Source: Lactobacillaceae bacterium UBA639 (GTDB lineage: Bacteria; Bacillota; Bacilli; Lactobacillales; Lactobacillaceae). Taken from it: a stretch of DNA of 11,422 nucleotides. Shown in pieces: positions 1-6,689 of the stretch (positions within the stretch are counted from its first letter, which is position 1; every line of letters starts with the position of its first letter). The position numbers were made by a program, and so were the translations under genes. The notes beneath the pieces are model-generated. The model was given only the letters and a program-made list of their open reading frames with translations, searched no databases and was not told the DNA's origin. The stretch lies in the NCBI GenBank assembly GCA_002299975.1, contig DBOT01000112.1:1-11422 (forward strand), in the 5' to 3' direction.

Positions 1-18
1 CAGTTCCGCCACGGCCGC
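1..18 (-). tRNA. tRNA-Leu, 5' end only (runs off the window)
   Basis: Read on the minus strand from position 18 to 1, the sequence GCGGCCGTGGCGGAACTG fits the start of a bacterial leucine tRNA. It has a 7-base acceptor strand GCGGCCG, then T8 and G9, then the D-arm start GCGGAACTG, which is characteristic of Leu isoacceptors. It lies 14 bases downstream of the predicted start point of a strong promoter. The anticodon is outside the window, so the isoacceptor is unknown, and the 3' half of the acceptor stem cannot be checked. Further tRNA genes may follow. Confidence 0.7.
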
Positions 19-38
19 ATATCTCATCAACATGAATT

Positions 39-67
39 ATTATAGCAAACGCATTTCCCTTTGGCAA
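39..67 (-). promoter_or_regulatory. Strong sigma-A promoter for the tRNA gene
   Basis: On the minus strand there is a -35 TTGCCA (62-67), a spacer of exactly 17 bases, and a consensus -10 TATAAT (39-44) preceded by an extended -10 TG. Start of transcription is expected near position 32, giving a leader of about 14 bases before the tRNA. The -35 lies just past the stop codon of the sprT-like gene, so the stable RNA has its own promoter rather than depending on the upstream operon. Confidence 0.75.
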
Positions 68-73
68 CTACTT

Positions 74-91
74 TTTTAAATTAATTTAAAA
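74..91. promoter_or_regulatory. AT-only palindrome, probable UP element
   Basis: TTTTAAATTAATTTAAAA is an 18-base perfect palindrome made only of A and T. It covers the last codons and stop of the sprT-like gene. Relative to the tRNA promoter it sits at about -42 to -59, where an UP element contacted by the RNA polymerase alpha subunits would lie. The palindrome could equally be a by-product of the codons for Phe-Lys-Leu-Ile-stop, so the UP-element role is inferred. Confidence 0.45.
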
Positions 92-525
92 TGATTTCCG
101 CACCGGCGGCAGACATATCGGGCCGTGTTAAACCGCCGTTGACGGGCAACCAGCGCCCCACAGCCCTGACACTGGTAAAGCCACCGGGCTTGGCGACGGC
201 GACGAGCCTTACTGGTCGGTGGCGCATACCGGGAGCCACCCACCCGCGCTAGCAGACTTCGAAAGGCGACGCTGCGGTGACGGTAGTCCTGCCCCGTCAA
301 GTGGAGGTGATAATGGCACAATTCGTGGAGGACAACCTTCCGCAGGTTCTCCAGGTCAAACTCCGTGTACATCAGTGGGTTGATATCGATGTGGTGGTCA
401 GCAAGGTGGTAGCGACCGCCCGTCGTCTTCAACCGGCGATTAAAGACAATCTGGTGTAGAAAAGGCCGTTGAAAGTATTCCAACGACCATTTCTCTGTTA
501 ACTTCTGCAATTCTTGATTATTCAT
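76..525 (-). CDS. SprT-like zinc metalloprotein (YdcK-type)
   Basis: 149-residue SprT-family protein. The metallopeptidase-type motif HELCHYHLH is at residues 67-75, with H67, E68 and H71 forming the HExxH core. A basic patch (KARRRRQAR, about 106-114) leads into a C-terminal zinc ribbon with cysteine pairs C119/C122 and C139/C142. Length and layout match the small bacterial SprT-like proteins next to tex in Firmicutes. Their substrate is not established; the eukaryotic relative Spartan cleaves DNA-protein crosslinks, but that role is not shown here. The ATG at 525 is chosen because AGAAGG lies 6 bases upstream; an in-frame TTG at 546 would extend the protein by 7 residues but makes the ribosome site part of the coding region. 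The gene overlaps the end of tex by 8 bases (ATGAATAA), suggesting translational coupling. It is the last gene of the pncB operon, and no clear terminator follows it. Confidence 0.88.
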   Translation of the reverse strand: MNNQELQKLTEKWSLEYFQRPFLHQIVFNRRLKTTGGRYHLADHHIDINPLMYTEFDLENLRKVVLHELCHYHLHLTGQDYRHRSVAFRSLLARVGGSRYAPPTSKARRRRQARWLYQCQGCGALVARQRRFNTARYVCRRCGNHFKLI

Positions 526-2695
526 TAGTAGCCTTCTTCGGTGCAATCATCGTCAGCTGGATCCGCTGCCGCTTGAGGTCAACGTCATCGATCCAGACAT
601 CGACAATGTCACCGACTGCCACGACGGTCCGTGGATCACGGACAAACTTCTTGCTCATCTTGGAGACGTGCACCAGGCCATCGTGTTTGACACCAATGTC
701 GACGAAGGCTCCGAAGTCGACCACGTTCCGGACAGTTCCCTGGAGCTTCATCCCCGGTTTCAGATCCTCAATGGTCATGACATCATGCCGCAGCAACGGG
801 GTTGGCATGTTATCACGGAGATCACGCCCCGGCTTCTTCAAGGAGTCGATAATATCCTTCACCGTTTCCTCACCGGCCTTAACGGTTGTGTAGTCGGCAG
901 GGTTGACCTTAGTCAGCCGTTGCGTTGCCGCTGCCGTCCCGAGGTCACCGATCGCAATACCAGTATCGTTCATGATCTTCGTAGCGATCCCGTAGCTCTC
1001 CGGGTGAACATCCGTGTTATCCAACGGGTTCTCACCGGCAGGGATCCGCAGAAAGCCGACCGCTTGCTGGTAAGACTTTGGCCCCAGGCGTGGGACCTTC
1101 TTCAACTGAACCCGGTTGGTGTAACGACCATGTTCATCCCGGTAGTGGACGATGTTGTGAGCAATCGTCTTGTTGAGCCCAGAGATCTGAGTCAGCAGCT
1201 GGTAGCTGGCGGTATTGAGGTTGACCCCAACCTGGTTAACCGCCCGCTCGACTACGTCATCCAGGGCCGATCCCAGCTCCTTCTTCGGCAGATCGTGCTG
1301 GTATTGCCCAACCCCAATGGCTTGTGGGTCGATCTTAACCAGTTCTGCCAGGGGATCCTGCAGACGTCGGCCAATGCTAATAGCACTCCGCTGTTCAACG
1401 TGCAGGTCCGGGAATTCCTCCCGGGCCGCCTCACTGGCGGAGTAAACCGACGCCCCGGCCTCATTAACGATCACATAGTATACCGGTCGAGAAAGCTTCT
1501 TCAGCGCCGTCGCAACGAACTTTTCGGACTCCCGGCTCGCGGTTCCGTTCCCGATGGCGATCATCTGAACACCGTAATCCTCGATCAGCCGCAGGAATTC
1601 ACCCTCGGCCTGAGCCCGTTTCTTCTCTGGTGCGGGCTCATGGGGGTAGATGACAGCCTTCTCCAGGAACTTACCATTTTCATCAAGGATGGCTAACTTA
1701 CACCCGGTCCGGTAAGCAGGATCAAAGCCCATCACGACCTTACACTTGATCGGGGCCTGCATCAGGAGGTGGTAGAGGTTATCACCAAAGACCTTGATGG
1801 CCTGCTCGTCGGCCTGGTCAGTCAGTTGCCGCCGCAGTTCCCGTTCAATCGCCGGTGCTAGGAAACGCTTATTGGCATCCTTGTATGCTTCTGCGATAAA
1901 GGCCGTTGCCGCGTTATGCTTGTCAGTCCGAATGAGCCGGAAGTGAAGGTAGTTCAGGACCGCCGTTTCATCGACCGTGATCTTAACGTTGAGGATCCCC
2001 TCACTTTCACCCCGATTAATTGCCATGACCTGGTAAGGGCTCATCTTCTTCACTGGTGAGGAAAAATCATAGTACTGCTTGTAGGTCTTCAGTTCATCCT
2101 TGTCCTCACCGTTCCGCTTCAACTTGGTAACCAACTGCCCATGGTTAGCGGTGTAGCTCCGCAGCCAACCACGGACCGTTGCCATCTCACTGATCGCTTC
2201 CGCCAGGATTTCGTGGGCACCAGTCAGTGCGGCTTCAGCGTCCGGTACGTCTGCACTGATGTACTTCGCCGCTGTCGTTGTCAGATCATCATCCGGATAG
2301 GTTAAAAGCCAGTTAGCCAACGGGGCCAAACCAGCTGCCCGGGCTTTCTGCGCCTTCGTCTGCCGCTTCTGCTTATAAGGCAGATAGAGGTCCTCCACGG
2401 TCTGAAGGTCAGTGGCTGCCCGAATCTGCTTCTCCAGACTTGGGGTCAGCTTTCCCTGCTCCTGGATCTTGTTGATAACGGTTTCCTGTCGTTCCAGCAA
2501 GCTGGTGACATGCCGATATTGGTCACGGACCGCCTGCAGTTGCACTTCATCCAGGGTGCCCGTTGCTTCCTTCCGGTAACGGGTGATGAAAGGAATCGTG
2601 TTGCCCTCATCCATCAGCTTAAGGGCGGCCTTGATCTGATGAGTCCGCAGATCGGGTAATTCTTGACTAACTAGCTGCAGTGTCTTTTCGTCCAT
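518..2695 (-). CDS. tex: Tex family RNA-binding transcription accessory protein
   Basis: 725 residues, full length for Tex (YdcI/Tex family). Order of domains: helical Tex N-terminal region (about 1-200); a YqgF/RuvC-like nuclease fold from about 317 to 445, with GFDPAYRTG at 323-331 and GNGTASRESE at 382-391; tandem helix-hairpin-helix motifs (about 490-555), including ISGLNKTIA and VPRLGPKSY; and a C-terminal S1 RNA-binding domain (about 646-718) with the hallmark GTVRNVVDFGAFVDIG. Family members bind nucleic acid and affect transcription or RNA quality control; a nuclease activity of the YqgF domain is not assumed. The ATG at 2695 is preceded by GGAGG four bases away. The gene begins 16 bp after the nadE stop and its stop overlaps the sprT-like start, so it is an internal cistron of the NAD salvage operon. 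Confidence 0.97.
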   Translation of the reverse strand: MDEKTLQLVSQELPDLRTHQIKAALKLMDEGNTIPFITRYRKEATGTLDEVQLQAVRDQYRHVTSLLERQETVINKIQEQGKLTPSLEKQIRAATDLQTVEDLYLPYKQKRQTKAQKARAAGLAPLANWLLTYPDDDLTTTAAKYISADVPDAEAALTGAHEILAEAISEMATVRGWLRSYTANHGQLVTKLKRNGEDKDELKTYKQYYDFSSPVKKMSPYQVMAINRGESEGILNVKITVDETAVLNYLHFRLIRTDKHNAATAFIAEAYKDANKRFLAPAIERELRRQLTDQADEQAIKVFGDNLYHLLMQAPIKCKVVMGFDPAYRTGCKLAILDENGKFLEKAVIYPHEPAPEKKRAQAEGEFLRLIEDYGVQMIAIGNGTASRESEKFVATALKKLSRPVYYVIVNEAGASVYSASEAAREEFPDLHVEQRSAISIGRRLQDPLAELVKIDPQAIGVGQYQHDLPKKELGSALDDVVERAVNQVGVNLNTASYQLLTQISGLNKTIAHNIVHYRDEHGRYTNRVQLKKVPRLGPKSYQQAVGFLRIPAGENPLDNTDVHPESYGIATKIMNDTGIAIGDLGTAAATQRLTKVNPADYTTVKAGEETVKDIIDSLKKPGRDLRDNMPTPLLRHDVMTIEDLKPGMKLQGTVRNVVDFGAFVDIGVKHDGLVHVSKMSKKFVRDPRTVVAVGDIVDVWIDDVDLKRQRIQLTMIAPKKATNE

Positions 2696-2711
2696 AAATC
2701 CTCCGTTCAGT

Positions 2712-3539
2712 CTACTTCCACCAAGTATCTAATGGGGTAATTGGCTGGTGGCGCTTGTGCCGCGTCTTCTTGTACCAGTCCTCAATCTTTTCTGCTGCCT
2801 TTTCAGCAATCGCGTGCCCCTCAAGGTAGTTATCAATATCCTCGTAGCAAACTCCCAAGGCTGCCTCGTCGGCCCGCATTGGCTTATCGTCTTCCAGGTC
2901 GGCGGTTGGGGTCTTCTCATACAGGTTAGCTGGGGCTTGCAGGTACTTCAACAGGGCCTTCCCCTGCCGCTTGTCCAGGCCGGACAATGGCGTGATATCA
3001 GCACCACCGTCACCAAACTTGGTATAGAAGCCGGTAACGGCCTCCGCAGCATGGTCCGTACCGACAACGACGCCCCGGTATTGACCAGCGATGGCGTACT
3101 GCACGATCATCCGCTCACGGGCCTTAATGTTCCCCTTATTAAAGTCACTGATGTCCGCGCCGGCCTCTTCCAGTGACTTTACCATGGCGTCCGTTGCAGG
3201 CTTGATGTTAACCCGCATCGTCTTGTCAGGCTTGATGAAGTCATTGATTGCCTCCATCGCATCGGATTCGTCGGCCTGGGTACCGTATGGCAAGCGAACG
3301 GCAATGAACTGGTAATCATCGTCATTGGTCTCCCGCCGCCGTTGCTCAACCGCCAGTTGACAGAGGCGACCAGCCAGGGTGGAGTCTTGACCACCGGAGA
3401 TTCCCAGTACCAGGGTCTTCATCCCCGTCTTCTGCATGAAATCGTGGATAAACTTGACCCGCTTCTCAACCTCTTCCTTGGGGTCGATGTTGGGGCTAAC
3501 CTTCAAAGCATCAATAATCTGTTCCTGCATTTTACGCAT
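2712..3539 (-). CDS. nadE: Ammonia-dependent NAD+ synthetase
   Basis: Catalyses the last step of NAD synthesis in the cytoplasm: nicotinate adenine dinucleotide plus NH3 and ATP gives NAD+. The PP-loop ATP-binding motif SGGQDSTL is at residues 48-55. Further family signatures are [20 protein letters not shown] (about 160-179) and [12 protein letters not shown] (about 209-220). There is no N-terminal glutaminase (nitrilase) domain, so it is the ammonia-dependent form. The ATG at 3539 gives 275 residues, the same length as the Escherichia coli enzyme, and AAGGAG lies 10 bases upstream, inside the end of pncB. An upstream in-frame ATG at 3581 would add 14 residues lying entirely within the pncB reading frame and is rejected. 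It follows pncB by 7 bp, matching the shared pathway. Confidence 0.97.
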   Translation of the reverse strand: MRKMQEQIIDALKVSPNIDPKEEVEKRVKFIHDFMQKTGMKTLVLGISGGQDSTLAGRLCQLAVEQRRRETNDDDYQFIAVRLPYGTQADESDAMEAINDFIKPDKTMRVNIKPATDAMVKSLEEAGADISDFNKGNIKARERMIVQYAIAGQYRGVVVGTDHAAEAVTGFYTKFGDGGADITPLSGLDKRQGKALLKYLQAPANLYEKTPTADLEDDKPMRADEAALGVCYEDIDNYLEGHAIAEKAAEKIEDWYKKTRHKRHQPITPLDTWWK

Positions 3540-3546
3540 AGTTAAA

Positions 3547-5019
3547 TTACTCCTTATTACCGAGTGTCTTAACGTACTCATGAATATGGTGGATCATCTG
3601 CAACTTGTTATCATAGCACTTCTGCGAGAGATCAACTGGGTAGACCTCGGGGTTGAGGTCCCGCTTGTACTCGTCCCAGAGGCCATCCAGGCTCGCGGTC
3701 CGGTGGTCACGGATCTCATCGAGACTTGGTTCGTCGTAGACATACTCGCCATCTTTCCAGATATCCTTCAGCATTGGCCGGGCGATAAAGTCATTGACGT
3801 CCTTTTGCTGCAGGGGGAAGTTCGGGTTGAACATGTTCAGTGAATCCTGTTCACGGGGATTCTCATCATCCAAGGTAATGTAGTCCCCTTCACTCTTCCC
3901 GTCGGCCCGGTCATTGATCCGCCAAACCTGTTTCTTACCGGGAGTCGACATCTTGGCCACGTTGTTGGAGAGCTTGATCGTGTCGACCATCTGACCCTTA
4001 TCATCTTCAACCGATACCAGCTTGTAGACGGCCCCCAGGGTTGGCTGGTCATAGGCGGTGATCAGTTTCGTCCCGATCCCCCAGACGTCGATCTTAGCCC
4101 CCTGCATTTTCAGGTTTTGAATGGTCTTTTCATCGAGCCCGTTGGAGGCAAAAATCTTCACATCCTTAAAGCCGGCATCATCCAACATCTTCCGCACCCG
4201 CTTCGACAGGTAGGCCATGTCACCACTATCGATCCGAACCCCGATGAAGTTGATCTTGTCACCAAACTCCTTGGCAACCCGGATGGCAGTTGGCACCCCA
4301 CTCTTCAGCGTATCAAAGGTATCAACTAAGAAGACACAGTCGCGGTGCGTTTCTGCATAGGCCTTGAAGGCATCGTAGTCGTTCCGGTAGGCCTGAACGA
4401 GGGCGTGGGCGTGAGTTCCAGAGATCGGAATTCCGAAGAGCTTGCCGGCCCGGACGTTACTGGTAGCATTGAACCCACCGATGTAGGCAGCCCTAGTTCC
4501 CCAGATAGCAGCATCCAGTTCCTGGGCTCGCCGGGAGCCAAACTCCATGACACTCTGGTCACCGACAATTGCCTTGATCCGGGAAGCCTTCGTGGCCACC
4601 ATGATCTGGTAGTTAAGGATGTTCAGGACCGCCGTTTCAATCAGTTGACCCTCAATAATCGGGGCATCAACCTGGAAGATTGGCTCGTGATTGAAGACAA
4701 AGTCCCCCTCCTCGAAGCTCCGGATCGAACCGGTGAACTTGAAGTTGCGCAGGTATTCCAGGAAGTCCTCGTCAAACTGGTTGGTCGACTTGAGATAGTC
4801 GATATCACTATCCGTGAAGTGGAGCTGCTTAACGTAACGGATGATGTGGTCAAGCCCGGCAAAAACCGCGTAACCATTCTGGAATGGCATCTTCCGGAAG
4901 AAGGCTTCAAAGACCGCCCGACGGTTAGCAAGTCCCTGCTTCCAATACGTCTGCATCATGCTCAACTCGTAAGCATCGGTGTGCAGTGCCAAACTATCAT
5001 CAGGATAATTGAATTTCAT
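3547..5019 (-). CDS. pncB: Nicotinate phosphoribosyltransferase
   Basis: Converts nicotinate and PRPP, with ATP hydrolysis, to nicotinate mononucleotide, the entry step of the Preiss-Handler NAD salvage pathway. Visible family motifs: [13 protein letters not shown] near the N-terminus (14-26), EFGSRRAQ (159-166), GTHAHA (201-206) containing the histidine region that is phosphorylated in this family, VDTFDT (232-237), DSGD (264-267), ASNGLDE (291-297) and GIGTKL (314-319). From the ATG at 5019 the protein has 490 residues, the usual length of the Gram-positive form. An in-frame TTG at 5037 would add MRGSTF but would absorb the AGAGGA ribosome site, so the ATG is preferred. It is the first gene of the pncB-nadE-tex-sprT operon and has its own promoter just upstream. 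No de novo NAD genes lie in the window; salvage dependence would be typical of lactobacilli but is inferred. Confidence 0.97.
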   Translation of the reverse strand: MKFNYPDDSLALHTDAYELSMMQTYWKQGLANRRAVFEAFFRKMPFQNGYAVFAGLDHIIRYVKQLHFTDSDIDYLKSTNQFDEDFLEYLRNFKFTGSIRSFEEGDFVFNHEPIFQVDAPIIEGQLIETAVLNILNYQIMVATKASRIKAIVGDQSVMEFGSRRAQELDAAIWGTRAAYIGGFNATSNVRAGKLFGIPISGTHAHALVQAYRNDYDAFKAYAETHRDCVFLVDTFDTLKSGVPTAIRVAKEFGDKINFIGVRIDSGDMAYLSKRVRKMLDDAGFKDVKIFASNGLDEKTIQNLKMQGAKIDVWGIGTKLITAYDQPTLGAVYKLVSVEDDKGQMVDTIKLSNNVAKMSTPGKKQVWRINDRADGKSEGDYITLDDENPREQDSLNMFNPNFPLQQKDVNDFIARPMLKDIWKDGEYVYDEPSLDEIRDHRTASLDGLWDEYKRDLNPEVYPVDLSQKCYDNKLQMIHHIHEYVKTLGNKE

Positions 5020-5042
5020 GAATGTTGATCCTCTCAAAATAT

Positions 5043-5057
5043 AATAACGTTATTGTA
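5043..5057 (-). promoter_or_regulatory. pncB promoter with palindromic operator candidate
   Basis: On the minus strand the -10 is TACAAT (5052-5057) with an extended -10 TG (TGCTACAAT); no good -35 is visible at 16-18 bases spacing. A 12-base perfect palindrome, AATAACGTTATT (5043-5054), overlaps the -10 and the expected start point. That position would let a bound protein block initiation. No regulator can be assigned; I could not match it to a NiaR or NrtR site from memory. Confidence 0.5.
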
Positions 5058-5083
5058 GCACGAAATGGTGTCAGAACCGGTAA

Positions 5084-5785
5084 CTACTTCTCCAGTACAA
5101 ACTCAAACCGGGAGCCGACGTACTGCGTGTGAACATATTCAAATGGCCGGCCGTCCTGCAGGTAAGACAACTGGGTCATCCGCAGCAGGGCATCCCCCCG
5201 CTTAATCTGCAGGTAGGTGGCAATCTTCTCAGTCGCCTTCGTGGCCGAGATCGCCTGGGTGGCGTGGCCTGGATAAAGGTGGGCCTTCTCCTCCAGGGTC
5301 CGGTAGAAGGAGCTCGTGATCTCACTCTTGCTAAAGTCCTCTACCAGCTTGGCAGGAACGGTGGCCACCTCGTAACAGAGCGGCACATCATCCCCATAGC
5401 GGACCCGTTCCATCCGAAGCACCTTGGCCCCGGCTGGCAACTTGAGTTTTTCAACCTCCGTCTGGGATGGAATCGTCAGGTGGTAGGAGATTGTCTTGCT
5501 CGACGCCTTTTTACCGGATGCCTGCATCAATTCGGTAAAGCTGGTCACCCCAGACATCTTCTCCTGGACCTTGCGATTAGCCACGAAGGTTCCCGAGCCG
5601 ACCCGGCGTTCAAGGATTCCCTCGTCGACCAGGGCCTGAATGGCCTGACGGAGGGTCATCCGACTGACGTCAAAGCTAGCGGCCAGTTCCCGTTCGGCCG
5701 GAATCTTCTGCCCGACCTTCCACTTGCCACTCTCGATGTTCTCGCGTAATTGATTATGAATCTGAATGTATACTGGTGATCCCAT
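5084..5785 (-). CDS. GntR family regulator with UTRA domain (NagR/YvoA-like)
   Basis: 233-residue transcription regulator of the GntR family, HutC/UTRA branch. The winged helix-turn-helix occupies about residues 5-73, including PAERELAASFDVSRMTLRQA and the wing RVGSGTFV. The ligand-binding UTRA domain follows (about 95-229), with PLCYEVATVP (135-144) and GRPFEYVHTQYVGSRFEF (212-229), which look like those of NagR/YvoA regulators that sense N-acetylglucosamine-6-phosphate or glucosamine-6-phosphate. The ATG at 5785 is preceded by AGGAG about 10 bases away. A site like the operators of this regulator type lies in its own promoter, implying autoregulation. No amino-sugar gene is nearby, so the regulated genes are probably elsewhere. 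It sits 64 bp upstream of pncB with no terminator between, so read-through into the NAD operon is possible. Ligand assignment is by family resemblance only. Confidence 0.9.
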   Translation of the reverse strand: MGSPVYIQIHNQLRENIESGKWKVGQKIPAERELAASFDVSRMTLRQAIQALVDEGILERRVGSGTFVANRKVQEKMSGVTSFTELMQASGKKASSKTISYHLTIPSQTEVEKLKLPAGAKVLRMERVRYGDDVPLCYEVATVPAKLVEDFSKSEITSSFYRTLEEKAHLYPGHATQAISATKATEKIATYLQIKRGDALLRMTQLSYLQDGRPFEYVHTQYVGSRFEFVLEK

Positions 5786-5829
5786 GTTCTCTCTTCTCCT
5801 AAAGCCAAATGTTACTCATTATTGATCCT

Positions 5830-5862
5830 ATTTTAACACGATGTTAGTTATCTAGACCAATT
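5830..5862 (-). promoter_or_regulatory. gntR promoter with DasR/NagR-type operator
   Basis: On the minus strand AATTGGTCTAGATAACT (5846-5862) contains the core TGGTCTAGA of the operators bound by DasR/NagR/YvoA regulators, whose palindrome is of the TGGTCTAGACCA type. The left half matches fully and the right half is degenerate (TAA in place of CCA). Downstream is an extended -10 TGTTAAAAT (TAAAAT at 5830-5835) and a poor -35, TTGGTC, with a 19-base spacer. The operator thus fills the core promoter between -35 and -10, the expected place for repression by the gene's own product. Confidence 0.6.
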
Positions 5863-5888
5863 ATCCGTTTCACATATTTGAACGTAAT

Positions 5889-5941
5889 AAACAAAAGCAG
5901 GATCGTGCCGTCAGTCACAATAACCAATCGCACAATCCTGC
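5889..5941 (-). terminator. Rho-independent terminator of the transporter-racemase unit
   Basis: On the minus strand, starting 6 bases after the racemase stop, arms GCAGGATTGTGC and GCACGATCCTGC (5930-5941 and 5897-5908) form a 12-base stem with one mismatch and a 21-base loop. TTTTGTTTA follows. It separates the racemase from the gntR promoter. The loop is longer than usual. Confidence 0.75.
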
Positions 5942-5947
5942 CTTATT

Positions 5948-6661
5948 TTAATTGTTCTTACGCAATGCCAGCCCCTTCTCCAGTGAACGATCAACAATGA
6001 TCGACTGGGAATCAGCAACTGGGTACGTGGTCTCAGGGTTCATTTCCTCGGCGTAGGACAGTTCGGTGCAGCCAAGGATAACAATGTCGGCCCCTTCCTC
6101 TTCGATCATCCGCCGGACCAATTCGTGGTACTTCTTACCGTCGGAGTGGCCGCCTTCCTTGATGTCGTGGTAGATGAGGTCTTCGGTCATGTCGACGATC
6201 TCAGGAGTTGGCTTGACCTCCTCGTAGCCGGCATCCGTAATGTAGTGGTCGTAGAGACCGGCTTCAACCGTCCCCCGCGTTGCCAACAGGCCAACCTTCT
6301 TGGCATCCGGCTTGATCTTCTTGATCTCGTTGACCGTCTCCTGAAGCATATTCAGGATCGGAATATCAGTCGCCGCCTGCAGCCTGTCAAAGGCATAGTG
6401 AGCGGTGTTGCAGATCAGAACAAAGAAAGCCGGCTTGAGCAGACTCTGCTGCTTGATGTCTTCGATCAGGTCCTGGTTATAGTCAGGCTTGCTGTGGTCG
6501 AGGATCCAGGTCGTCCGGTCCGGAACCGTCGCGTGGTTAACCACGATGTAGTCCAGATAGTCCTGGTCACGGTGAATCGGCGTCCGCTTATCAAGAAGCC
6601 GGACATAACTTTCGGTGGCCAGCGTTCCCATACCGCCAAGTACTGTAAAGAATTGTTTCAT
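5948..6661 (-). CDS. Aspartate/glutamate racemase family protein, probable aspartate racemase
   Basis: 237-residue cofactor-independent amino-acid racemase. It has the N-terminal LGGMGTLAT (8-16), first catalytic cysteine C84 in CNTAHY and second catalytic cysteine C198 in GCTE, the two-base arrangement of this family. The GGMG opening and CNTAH box are closest to aspartate racemases (RacD/YgeA group) rather than MurI glutamate racemase; substrate is inferred. The ATG at 6661 has AAAGG 11 bases upstream. It follows the AspT-like transporter by 28 bp and has a terminator directly after it. The neighbouring D-aspartate ligase supports a role in making D-Asp from L-Asp for the peptidoglycan cross-bridge, as in enterococci where racemase and ligase genes are linked. 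A broader-specificity amino-acid racemase remains possible. Confidence 0.88.
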   Translation of the reverse strand: MKQFFTVLGGMGTLATESYVRLLDKRTPIHRDQDYLDYIVVNHATVPDRTTWILDHSKPDYNQDLIEDIKQQSLLKPAFFVLICNTAHYAFDRLQAATDIPILNMLQETVNEIKKIKPDAKKVGLLATRGTVEAGLYDHYITDAGYEEVKPTPEIVDMTEDLIYHDIKEGGHSDGKKYHELVRRMIEEEGADIVILGCTELSYAEEMNPETTYPVADSQSIIVDRSLEKGLALRKNN

Positions 6662-6689
6662 AGTATTATTTACCTTTCTTATCCAACCA

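Noticed and set aside
668..1696. Long plus-strand open frame (342 codons) opposite tex
   Set aside because: It has no ribosome binding site or promoter, its translation resembles no family, and it mirrors the codon bias of tex on the other strand.
3540..3581. Upstream ATG start for nadE giving 289 residues
   Set aside because: The extra residues lie inside the end of pncB, and the downstream ATG has a proper SD and gives the standard 275-residue length.
4345..5028. Plus-strand open frame of 227 codons opposite pncB
   Set aside because: Antisense shadow of a full-length, well-conserved gene; no start signals.
5129..5749. Plus-strand open frame of 206 codons opposite the GntR gene
   Set aside because: Antisense shadow with no initiation signal and low-complexity, implausible protein composition.
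5948..6661. MurI glutamate racemase
   Set aside because: The GGMG opening, CNTAH box and linkage to a D-aspartate ligase fit an aspartate-type racemase better; MurI has a different N-terminal signature.
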